This document shows positions 15,419 through 21,565 of a DNA stretch of 21,565 nt, piece by piece. Position 1 is the stretch's first letter. Each line of letters begins with the position of its first letter. The stretch is from assembly GCA_016928995.1 (NCBI GenBank), contig JAFGJS010000105.1:1-21565 (forward strand), read 5' to 3'. Source of the stretch: Candidatus Sumerlaeota bacterium. Its GTDB lineage: Bacteria > Sumerlaeota > Sumerlaeia > JAFGJS01. A program made the position numbers and the translations under genes. Below the pieces are notes generated by a model. It was not told the origin of the DNA and made no database searches. It saw only the letters and a program-made list of their open reading frames with translations.

Positions 15419-16069
15419 TTATTCGGCCCCATAGGCCAGAAATTGCACCCGGCGATTCTGCTGATAGGCTTCGTTGGTCGAAGCAGTCACCAGCGGACGT
15501 TCCTCGCCGTAGCTGATTGTATACAGCCGGTCTTTGCCAATGCCTCGCGAAACGAGGTACTCCTTCACAGAGTCGGCGCGGCGTTGCCCGAGGTTCAGAT
15601 TATACTCGAACGTGCCGCGTTCGTCGCAGTGCCCCTCGATCTGGATCACGATGTTCGGGTACTGCTTCAGCCACTCGGCGTGCTGGTCGAGAATTTCGCG
15701 CGCACGCTGCGGCAGTTCCGAACTGTTGTAGGCGAAATTGATCATATTAAGATCGACCAAGATGCCCTCAGGCGCTATGCGCATGGGTTCGTTTTCCGGA
15801 ATGCCCAGCGTGTCGTAGGCAACGTCGCCACTCGCGGAATCTTCGATGTCCCAAATCGGCAACATCTCGCTGTCGGCGAATAACGGATCGTCGACTGGCA
15901 GCGGCTGATCATCCGGAATGACAGCCACGCGCGGAGTGTTGCGCGCCGGCTTCAGTCCGAAAAATTTGCCAAGTCTGCTGTTGCGGATTTTGGCGCAGCC
16001 GGAGCCGCCCATGACGACGGACAGCATCAGCGCCAGCAACATCAAGCGGTTGAACCATTTGTTTTTCAT
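15419..16069 (-). CDS. Pal/OmpA-family lipoprotein, copy 2
   Basis: This 216-residue lipoprotein has the lipobox MGGSGC (Cys25). A longer acidic and proline-containing linker (about residues 45-105, with two DDP/DSE clusters) precedes the OmpA domain at about 105-214: LNMINFAYNSSELPQRAREI, IQIEGHCDERGTFEYNLNLG, QRRADSVKEYL, ISYGEERPLVT and NRRVQFLAYG. The peptidoglycan-binding Asp and Arg are retained. AGGAGG lies 9 bases before the ATG. It is clearly a paralogue of the neighbouring pal gene. The start VDLNMINFAYNSSELP is more divergent than in ordinary Pal, where FDYDSS is usual. It may bind another partner. Confidence 0.92.
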   Translation of the reverse strand: MKNKWFNRLMLLALMLSVVMGGSGCAKIRNSRLGKFFGLKPARNTPRVAVIPDDQPLPVDDPLFADSEMLPIWDIEDSASGDVAYDTLGIPENEPMRIAPEGILVDLNMINFAYNSSELPQRAREILDQHAEWLKQYPNIVIQIEGHCDERGTFEYNLNLGQRRADSVKEYLVSRGIGKDRLYTISYGEERPLVTASTNEAYQQNRRVQFLAYGAE

Positions 16070-16104
16070 CTTTCTACACCTCCTAGAGCGGGTATGGGTA
16101 CGTG

Positions 16105-16422
16105 TTATGAATAGCAGCAGTCGCTATAACGTTCGTTTTGGAACAAGCAATGGGAACTGTCTTCAGGAATCGGAGCAAGTCGTTTATGAAGCTGATTTTG
16201 CATCTTTATTCGGCGTCGTTCGAAACCGGATCCGCCGTCCGCCATTGAACCTTGGGCAATGGCAAATGCGATGACAAAGAACAGTAAACCTGAAGTAATT
16301 ATCAAGCCTTCTCGATGAAAATCAACTGTTTTCGTAAAGAAAAGCCGTTTTTTCGCAAGAGCAAAAAAAACATGAAAGACCGCGACGTCTCCACGACCGG
16401 CGATGATGGCGCCTTTAATCAA
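16105..16422 (-). CDS. Doubtful small ORF behind the tonB-like gene
   Basis: A 105-codon frame starts with TTG and overlaps the last codons of the tonB-like gene by 8 bases. It has one hydrophobic stretch (GLIITSGLLFFVIAFAIA) and ends in a Cys-containing tail, but it has no ribosome-binding site, no recognisable family and a run of eight T inside (16370-16363). I regard 16070-16414 mainly as a 345-bp spacer. It is too short to be a tolB gene, and no tolB-like sequence is visible in it. Confidence 0.2.
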   Translation of the reverse strand: MIKGAIIAGRGDVAVFHVFFALAKKRLFFTKTVDFHREGLIITSGLLFFVIAFAIAQGSMADGGSGFERRRIKMQNQLHKRLAPIPEDSSHCLFQNERYSDCCYS

Positions 16423-17209
16423 AACTGAATGTCACGCTGGCGCGAACAGATTGCTTGCGGGCGCGGATATCATCCGGTAGCCGGTGCAGCGAACCGGTGA
16501 TGCGCATGGCGTCGAGCGCGGCGTCATCCAACTGCCGGTTGCCCGTGGATTGCAGGATGCCCACACTCGTAATCGTGCCGTCCTCGTCGGGCAGAATAGT
16601 GAATTCGACAACACAGACCGTGCCTTTTTTATGAATCGGCGGGGTGAAGTTATCCCGAATCATTTTCCGCGCCTCAACGATGTAATACGAGGGCAGCATG
16701 ATCGAGGCTTTGACGTCCACTTTTTCCGCCGATGGCTTGTCTGGGAGCGGAGTCACGTTGGTCAACGGCTTCAAGTCCGGCGGGATTGTGCGCGCTGGTT
16801 CTGGAGTCGGCGTGGGCTCATCGCGTTTCGGCATCACGGTGGTGATCGGCTTCAAGTTCTTCGGCAATGCCTGCGGTGTCGGCGTAGGCGTCTTGGTCTT
16901 TTCTGGTTTGGGCGTGGGTGTTTTCGTCTTCTCCGGCTTCGGCGTCGGCGTTTTTGTTTTTTCAGGTTTCGGCGTGGGCGTCGGCGTCTTGGTCTTTTCC
17001 GGCTCGGGCGTGGGAGTCGGAGTCGCTCGTGGCGTCTTGGGCGTGACGCGCGGCGTCTCCCGCACAGGCTCCGGCGTGGGCGGCGTCACGATGCGGATCG
17101 TCTGCGTCTGCTGTTTCGGGATGGGACGGGCGTTGTACCAACTGGCGAAAACCAGCAGCAGAATCACGAAGGTGTGCAGCATCAGGGAAAAGATCGTCAT
17201 TCTCAGCAT
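16415..17209 (-). CDS. TonB/TolA-like energy-transducing protein
   Basis: This 264-residue protein has a single N-terminal membrane anchor (IFSLMLHTFVILLLVFASWY). A periplasmic rod of about 100 residues rich in Pro, Thr and Lys follows, in which the ten-residue unit EKTKTPTPKP recurs about four times. The C-terminal TonB-type domain spans about residues 175-264: YYIVEARKMIRDNFTPP, then VEFTILPDEDGTITSVGILQ and STGNRQLDDAALDAMR. TonB/TolA carries proton-motive energy from ExbB-ExbD or TolQ-TolR to outer-membrane partners. AGGAG lies 9 bases before the ATG, and the gene begins 18 bp behind exbD/tolR. Next to pal, a TolA role is more likely than siderophore uptake, but this is inference from context. 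Confidence 0.88.
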   Translation of the reverse strand: MLRMTIFSLMLHTFVILLLVFASWYNARPIPKQQTQTIRIVTPPTPEPVRETPRVTPKTPRATPTPTPEPEKTKTPTPTPKPEKTKTPTPKPEKTKTPTPKPEKTKTPTPTPQALPKNLKPITTVMPKRDEPTPTPEPARTIPPDLKPLTNVTPLPDKPSAEKVDVKASIMLPSYYIVEARKMIRDNFTPPIHKKGTVCVVEFTILPDEDGTITSVGILQSTGNRQLDDAALDAMRITGSLHRLPDDIRARKQSVRASVTFSFD

Positions 17210-17227
17210 CGGCAGCGGCTCCTGATG

Positions 17228-17683
17228 TTATTCAGGGCGTTCCACGGGAACATCAATGGTTTCGAGTCCGGCGGCTTGGCATGCGCCGAGTACACGAAAA
17301 AAAGTCTGCGCGTCGGCTAGGCCGTCGCATTCAATCGTCACGCTCACCTTGGGATTGCGCAGCTTGGCGTCGGCCAGTTTTTCCGACAGTTCCTTCAAAT
17401 CAGTCTCGCGTTCCGTGCGCGTCTTCTGGCCCTTGCGCGTCATGTAGACCCGGGCGAACTCGCGCCCCTCTTCCTTTTTGGCGATGGTGATGATGATCGT
17501 ATCGGGATCGGTCTTGCCGACGCTCGTTCCTTCGTCCACTTGCGGCACATTGACCTTGAGTTCGGGCCGCAGCGCCGGGGCTACGATCATGAAGGCGATC
17601 AGCAGCACAAAGGTCAGGTCAAGCAGGGAGGTCAGGTTGATTTGATCCATGGCCTGCATGGATTGTCGTCGGCGGTAGGGCAT
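17228..17683 (-). CDS. ExbD/TolR biopolymer transport protein
   Basis: A 151-residue protein from the ATG at 17683; a longer frame begins with TTG at 17704, seven codons earlier. One membrane helix (LTSLLDLTFVLLIAFMIVAP) carries the family's essential aspartate (LLDLTF, residue 22 from this start). The periplasmic domain has LPKVDVN-like features (LKVNVPQVDEG), a KGQ segment and the closing VTIECDGLADAQTFFRVLGA. GAGGAG lies 12 bases before the ATG, rather far. ExbD/TolR forms the proton channel together with ExbB/TolQ, but no such gene stands upstream; a spacer and the O-antigen ligase gene do. Its own promoter candidate lies at 17730-17758. Confidence 0.92.
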   Translation of the reverse strand: MPYRRRQSMQAMDQINLTSLLDLTFVLLIAFMIVAPALRPELKVNVPQVDEGTSVGKTDPDTIIITIAKKEEGREFARVYMTRKGQKTRTERETDLKELSEKLADAKLRNPKVSVTIECDGLADAQTFFRVLGACQAAGLETIDVPVERPE

Positions 17684-17729
17684 TTTTTCGCGCGCGCTCC
17701 TCAACAGGTTCAGCGGGAATTAAGAAGGC

Positions 17730-17758
17730 ATTATGGCAACGCTTTAAACAAAGTGCAA
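17730..17758 (-). promoter_or_regulatory. Sigma70-type promoter of the exbD-tonB-pal group
   Basis: On the minus strand TTGCAC (17758-17753) and CATAAT (17735-17730; 5 of 6) are spaced by 17 bases. A start near 17723 gives a leader of about 40 bases to the exbD ATG. This placement supports exbD as first gene of its transcript, that is, without exbB. Confidence 0.5.
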
Positions 17759-17805
17759 GAAAGATTTATTCATTGAACATCAACGATTTCTTCTTAAGCT
17801 ATTCA

Positions 17806-17858
17806 CAATGCGCAATTGTTCATCGCCAATTGTTGATTGAGCATTGGCTGGAAAGAAA
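17806..17858 (-). repeat. Second copy of the CAATTG / TGGAAAGAAA intergenic element
   Basis: CAATGC (17806-17811) is complementary to GCATTG (17841-17846), with two CAATTG palindromes between (17813-17818, 17827-17832). GCTGGAAAGAAA follows. It resembles the element at 9094-9142 in parts and orientation, and likewise lies directly downstream of a minus-strand stop (17869). Confidence 0.55.
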
Positions 17859-17868
17859 CGAATTGCGG

Positions 17869-19530
17869 TTATTCTATTCCGTCTTTGATTTCCTCACGAA
17901 TGCCGAATTCCGGGTTGCGGATCATGGCCACGGCCCAGGCGGTTGCGATCCAGATCAGCATGCCGGCGCGATAACGCAGGGAGAAGTTGGTCATGCCGAA
18001 TCCGGCGATGGCCAGCTGCAGGCTGAGCATGATCGCCAGCAGAAGTTGACGGCGGGGATCCCTGGCGCGAAAAAAAGCAGCGGCGAGCGCGATGAAAAAA
18101 CAGAGATGCAGCAGCAGCCACGCCGCTCCGGCGGCATAGCCGTTCTCTACGGTTGTCTCCAACAGGTTCATGTGCGCGTGGGGCTTGTTTTCGCGCAGGT
18201 CCTGAATCTTGCCTTCCATTTTCAGCAGGATGTATTCCTCTTCGAAGCGCTCCCAGCCGTGGCCGATGCCAAGCCAGGGATATTGCTCAAGCATCATGAA
18301 CGCGCCGCGCCAGGCTTGCGTGCGCATGAAGCCGGTTCCTTGTCCTTGTTTAGCGAGCGTTTTGTTTTCCAGATCCAGCCAACTCCAAAATTCAGCCGTG
18401 AAGACTTCATCGATGCGTTCCTTGGTGTGCTGCGGCAGCGCGACATACACGCCTCCCGCGGCTGTCAGCCCGATCAGCAGCGCCAGCGAGATGGCCAGCG
18501 CCTTGTTGATCCTCGATTGATGCATCACGATGATCCAGCACGCCAGCGCGAACAGCGCCGCAAGTCCAAGCGCCACTCCGATCATGGCGCCGCGTGTTTG
18601 CGTGATGCAAATCAGATAGGCCGGCACGGCGGCGCAAATGGCCCAGAGCACCTGGAGTTCGCGTTTGCGCATCGTCGCCGCGCAAAAGAACAGCGTGAAG
18701 GTCAGGATGATTCCCAGCGAGGCCAGGCGGTTGGGGTGCTCCGTAGGCCATACGGCGCGCCAGGGGAAATCCAGGCTGTACGGCGTGTTGTGATAAACCA
18801 GGCCGTTGCGCCGCATCGAATCGCAAAGTTCCAGGTTCGCGGGATCAATGATCCTGCCGCCGTAGACGTAATAAAAAACCGTGGAGACGATCGAAATAAG
18901 CAATCCCAGCACGGCGAGGGTGCGGACCTGTGCCGCCCAATGCCGTTCGTTGTGCGCGACTTCCAGCGCGATCATGTATAAAATCAGGTACGCTCCTGTC
19001 TCCTTGCGCAGCAAGGAAAAGGAGATTTCCGGGTTGCCCGATGCCGCGGCTGATAGCAGCGCAAGGCAAAACCAGATCCAGATCAGCGCGTCAAATGCGC
19101 GGAGCAGTCCGCCATATGCCGAAGCAGATGGATTCACCAGGCGGCGGCCGTTCCAATACACCAGGCCGAAAAACAAAATCGCCGCGAAGTCCTTCAAGTA
19201 CGCCGGAAGAAAGGCCTTCAATTGGGATTTGACCGCCAGCAGCGGCTCCGCCTGCTGCGTGGTGGAATACGCCATCACGCAAGCGGACAGCATCATCGCC
19301 AGTGTGAGTCCGAGGAATTGCCAGACGGGCAGCGCCGCCCAATGCTTGAACCAGGGACGGGATTCTTGCGCTCGCAACTGCGCAAGGACGGCCTCGCAAA
19401 GCGCAAAGGTCAACGTCAACGCCTGGGCGCCGTACCAGATCGAGGGGGGGATTTCTTCAAACAGCAAAACCAGCAGCAGCAGACAAAACGCTGCGAGCGT
19501 GGATAATCTGAAGGGCGAAGCTTCCGGCAT
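17869..19530 (-). CDS. O-antigen ligase / Wzy-type polysaccharide membrane protein
   Basis: A 553-residue protein from the ATG at 19530, with about 12 hydrophobic segments beginning with STLAAFCLLLLVLLF. Typical O-antigen ligase/Wzy family (PF04932-type) signs are ICITQTRGAMIGVALGL near the middle, the large loop with PWLGIGHGWERFEEEY and the motif KPHAHMNLLETTVENGYAAG, where His-x-His and Asn precede the last membrane segments. Such enzymes join or polymerise undecaprenyl-linked glycans on the periplasmic side. The start is uncertain: an ATG at 19608 (26 codons more) and a TTG at 19665 are in frame. The TTG lies upstream of the promoter candidate at 19631-19659 and is unlikely. No other polysaccharide gene is adjacent, so the glycan concerned is unknown. 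Confidence 0.88.
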   Translation of the reverse strand: MPEASPFRLSTLAAFCLLLLVLLFEEIPPSIWYGAQALTLTFALCEAVLAQLRAQESRPWFKHWAALPVWQFLGLTLAMMLSACVMAYSTTQQAEPLLAVKSQLKAFLPAYLKDFAAILFFGLVYWNGRRLVNPSASAYGGLLRAFDALIWIWFCLALLSAAASGNPEISFSLLRKETGAYLILYMIALEVAHNERHWAAQVRTLAVLGLLISIVSTVFYYVYGGRIIDPANLELCDSMRRNGLVYHNTPYSLDFPWRAVWPTEHPNRLASLGIILTFTLFFCAATMRKRELQVLWAICAAVPAYLICITQTRGAMIGVALGLAALFALACWIIVMHQSRINKALAISLALLIGLTAAGGVYVALPQHTKERIDEVFTAEFWSWLDLENKTLAKQGQGTGFMRTQAWRGAFMMLEQYPWLGIGHGWERFEEEYILLKMEGKIQDLRENKPHAHMNLLETTVENGYAAGAAWLLLHLCFFIALAAAFFRARDPRRQLLLAIMLSLQLAIAGFGMTNFSLRYRAGMLIWIATAWAVAMIRNPEFGIREEIKDGIE

Positions 19531-19630
19531 GCGGGAAAATCCATCTGACGTGAATGGCCAAAACTGACGATCCGCAACGCGATTTTCCGGGCGATAACCC
19601 TGCGGCATGTTGCGGACAACACTGCAACGC

Positions 19631-19659
19631 AGTATTGTGTCAGCCAATAACGACGTCAA
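19631..19659 (-). promoter_or_regulatory. Promoter candidate of the O-antigen ligase gene
   Basis: On the minus strand TTGACG (19659-19654; 5 of 6) is followed after 17 bases by AATACT (19636-19631; 4 of 6). A start near 19624 would give a 16-base leader to the ATG at 19608 or about 95 bases to that at 19530. A small hairpin GTTGC/GCAAC stands just before the ATG at 19608. Confidence 0.45.
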
Positions 19660-19884
19660 GTCCAAAGCAACTCAAGCAGCGAGATCTATCCAACAAGATC
19701 CTGCCGCCGTTCCACTTTAAACCGGATGGCGAGGATGCCGAGATAAGAAGTGCAGCGGAAGAAATTTATCAGGAATTGAAGAAAAAAACCTGACGAAATC
19801 AATCAATCCTCCCCCAAGCACATTGACGCCCTCAACGCTCAATAAAACCGAAATTTTGGCCCGTCAGCGGATTTATTGCCATCA

Positions 19885-19948
19885 TGACCGTGTAGTGACC
19901 GTATGCGCACGGTTGAACTACGGTTATACCACGGCCACTACACGGCCA
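19885..19948 (-). other. Long hairpin downstream of the TPR-MBL gene
   Basis: GACCGTGTAGTGACCGT (19886-19902) and ACGGCCACTACACGGCC (19931-19947) are complementary over 17-18 pairs; as minus-strand RNA the two imperfect positions become G-U pairs, as plus-strand RNA they would be A-C mismatches. The 28-base loop holds a smaller CCGT/ACGG pairing that competes with it. It begins 37 bases after the stop at 19985, in the same transcript. No T-run follows. Apart from this, 19666-19984 holds the ligase promoter and a doubtful plus-strand fragment (19680-19793). Confidence 0.6.
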
Positions 19949-19984
19949 CGAACCATCTATATTATGGCCACCCTGGATTATATA

Positions 19985-21565
19985 TTAAATAATGCAATCC
20001 TGACAGAGGAAGGACAGTTTGCCGAATGCATCAGCGGGAGGAGCGACCTTGATGTCTTTGTAGGATACGGGCTTTTTGCATTGCGAACAGGGAATCGTCA
20101 TGACGGGCAGGTTGATCTGCAAGCCCATACTCGTGGGCAGGATATGTTCCACACCGGAACGCTCACGAATCGCATGCGTCAGATCAAGACGCAGATCGGT
20201 GATGCCCGCCCAGAATTCGCCGATGACGGTCAACTTCGGCTGGCATGCCTTAATCAACCGGATGAGTCCCCGGTAGCCCAGATGATTCTTTTTCGTCTTG
20301 GCCGCACTGTCTAACTCATTGAGATCCGGTTGGCTGATATGGGCCAACAGCAAATCGCAACCGCGCAAGAATTCCGGTAATTGGTCAAAGTATTCCGTGT
20401 CGCTGGTGTAACCCAGCACGAAGGGCTCCGCGTTATCTTGCAGCAGTTGAATTCTGAAGCCAGTCGCACCATTAAGCCCATGTTGAGTTGGAAAGTAATC
20501 AATTTGCATCGGCAAGTCGTGCAAAGCGTCAGAGTTAAGTTGATCGCAAGGATGGCAGCGTCCCAAATCAAAAATGATCGCCCGGCAACGATGTTTCGGC
20601 TCTTCGCCAACAAGTTTTACTTTCGCCTGTGTGTCGGAATCTTCCACCAGCACATATGGCTTCAGCAGTTCGTCCTCTTTCTTCCCCTGCCGGACTTGCG
20701 CCATCATCATTTCATAGCGCAAGTCGTCGATGCTTTTCAGGTCGTCGTTATGATCGGAATGATTATGGCTGACCAAGACGGCATCGATTTCGCGTGCGTG
20801 AAATTTTTCGTCATGGAAGTTTTGTAAAAAGTCGAAACCCGGATCGATCACAATACCCTTGCCGCGCCATTTCAGGAAGTAACCGCCGCCGCGCCAAGAG
20901 CCGCCAGAACCTTCGAGCAATGTCACCGAGCTGCTCCAGCCGCGCAGCACGCAAAAGGCGTTGTCCAGTTCAGAAGATTCGCGCTCCAGATATTTTTCAT
21001 ATTGGTTTTTTTCTGCTTCGATTTTCTGTTTGATACGATCTTCAATCGTAGCCGTTGCATCGTCTTGCGAGGTGGGCTTCAACCGTTCCTGATCCTCGGG
21101 ATTGAGCGCTTCGGGCTTGATCTTCGCTTCGATCAGATCCTTCAGAAATTGTGCTCGTCGATACTCTGGTTCATTGGCCGGAATTTCTCCCAGGACTCGC
21201 TTGACCTGCTCGAATGCTGTTATGTAGTCGCCTTTTCGGTATAAAGCGAATGCAAGATTGTTGCGCGCCACATCCGGCGTGTCAAAGCCCGGCGTGTCCA
21301 GCGCTTTTTGAAAGCACTCAACGGCGCGGTCGTGCTCGCCTTTTTCGCGATAGGCGATGCCCATGTTGTTCCAAGCGTTGCCGGGTGTGTCATAGCCCGG
21401 CGTGTCCAGCGCTTTTTGGTAGCACTCGATGGCCCGATCGTACTCGCCTTTGTCGCTAAAGGCGACGCCCATGTTGTACCATGCCATGCCGGGTGTGTCA
21501 TATCCCGGCGTATCCAGCGCTTTTTGAAAGCACTCGATAGCGCGATCTTGCTCACCTTTCTCGCC
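19985..21565 (-). CDS. TPR-metallo-beta-lactamase-fold-zinc ribbon fusion protein (N-terminus outside window)
   Basis: The frame is open to the window edge, so 526 C-terminal residues are seen. About the first 130 are TPR units of 36 residues (AWNNMGIAYREKGE, DRAIECFQKALDTPGYDTPG). A charged helical linker follows (about 155-205, IEDRIKQKIEAEKNQYEKYL). The metallo-beta-lactamase domain (about 210-480) has LKWRGKGIVIDPGFDF, the metal motif SHNHSDHNDD (H-x-H-x-D-H), a further His in FPTQHG, an Asp in GYTSDTEY and a His in KNHLGYRGL, so all usual metal ligands are present. The last 35 residues form a zinc-ribbon-like tail (CSQC and CQDC). Hydrolytic activity on an unknown substrate is expected. 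The 5' neighbour and N-terminal domain are outside; a conflict or signalling role is only a guess. Confidence 0.85.
   Translation of the reverse strand, partial: GEKGEQDRAIECFQKALDTPGYDTPGMAWYNMGVAFSDKGEYDRAIECYQKALDTPGYDTPGNAWNNMGIAYREKGEHDRAVECFQKALDTPGFDTPDVARNNLAFALYRKGDYITAFEQVKRVLGEIPANEPEYRRAQFLKDLIEAKIKPEALNPEDQERLKPTSQDDATATIEDRIKQKIEAEKNQYEKYLERESSELDNAFCVLRGWSSSVTLLEGSGGSWRGGGYFLKWRGKGIVIDPGFDFLQNFHDEKFHAREIDAVLVSHNHSDHNDDLKSIDDLRYEMMMAQVRQGKKEDELLKPYVLVEDSDTQAKVKLVGEEPKHRCRAIIFDLGRCHPCDQLNSDALHDLPMQIDYFPTQHGLNGATGFRIQLLQDNAEPFVLGYTSDTEYFDQLPEFLRGCDLLLAHISQPDLNELDSAAKTKKNHLGYRGLIRLIKACQPKLTVIGEFWAGITDLRLDLTHAIRERSGVEHILPTSMGLQINLPVMTIPCSQCKKPVSYKDIKVAPPADAFGKLSFLCQDCII
21241..21565 (-). 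repeat. Near-identical 108-bp TPR-coding repeats
   Basis: The word GCGCTTTTTG recurs at 21301, 21409 and 21517, exactly 108 bp apart (36 codons, a TPR with two extra residues that give the DTPGYDTPG hinge). Nucleotide similarity between units is very high, including silent positions, which suggests recent duplication or gene conversion. The array continues past the window end. Confidence 0.85.

Noticed and set aside
16070-16414. tolB or a tolB remnant between the tonB-like gene and pal
   Set aside because: Only 345 bp are available and no beta-propeller-type sequence is seen in any frame.
17684-17704. TTG start seven codons upstream for exbD
   Set aside because: No ribosome-binding site precedes the TTG, while GAGGAG stands between it and the ATG at 17683; the extra residues are not typical of the family.

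Overview
The window reads as a chromosomal segment from an uncultured, diderm (Gram-negative-type) bacterium of roughly 55% GC. Outer-membrane biology is shown by two Pal/OmpA lipoproteins, a TonB/TolA-like protein, ExbD/TolR, a CpoB/YbgF-like lipoprotein and an O-antigen-ligase/Wzy-type membrane protein. The split glycine decarboxylase (gcvPA + gcvPB), the HU-like/DUF4469 protein and the FG-GAP/InlB surface protein fit many little-studied lineages (PVC, FCB and relatives). I cannot name the phylum from this evidence. No tRNA, rRNA, CRISPR array, transposase or phage gene was seen. Every gene I accept lies on the minus strand, so transcription runs from right to left.

Layout in direction of transcription. 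(1) 21565-19985: 3' part of a gene for a TPR-metallo-beta-lactamase-fold-zinc ribbon protein, followed by a long hairpin. (2) 19608/19530-17869: O-antigen ligase/polymerase-type membrane protein. (3) 17683-13714: envelope cluster exbD/tolR, tonB/tolA-like, two pal-type lipoproteins, cpoB/ybgF-like; tolQ/exbB and tolB are absent from it. (4) 13677-12532: zinc-ribbon membrane protein, just behind the cpoB-like gene. (5) 12372-7584: glycine cleavage operon gcvT-gcvH-gcvPA-gcvPB. (6) 7127-6420: HU-like DNA-binding/DUF4469 protein with a textbook terminator. (7) 6323-5751: AT-rich regulatory region with an imperfect 22-24 bp repeat array and a good sigma70-type promoter. (8) 5750 to beyond base 1: a giant secreted protein (at least 1,916 residues) with 14 FG-GAP repeats followed by at least 9 InlB-type repeats.

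How the parts work together. The gcv genes form the complete T, H and two-subunit P parts of the glycine cleavage system; the L protein is not here. The exbD-tonB-pal-pal-cpoB genes look like a rearranged Tol-Pal system that must take its TolQ/ExbB and TolB functions from elsewhere or do without them. The giant protein is probably a surface or secreted adhesin.

The least ordinary parts are: the surface protein with a two-module 444-bp higher-order repeat; the repeat array in front of it; the TPR-MBL fusion with its 3' hairpin; the incomplete Tol-Pal cluster; and several dispersed intergenic inverted-repeat elements. I found nothing that I can firmly call a new system.
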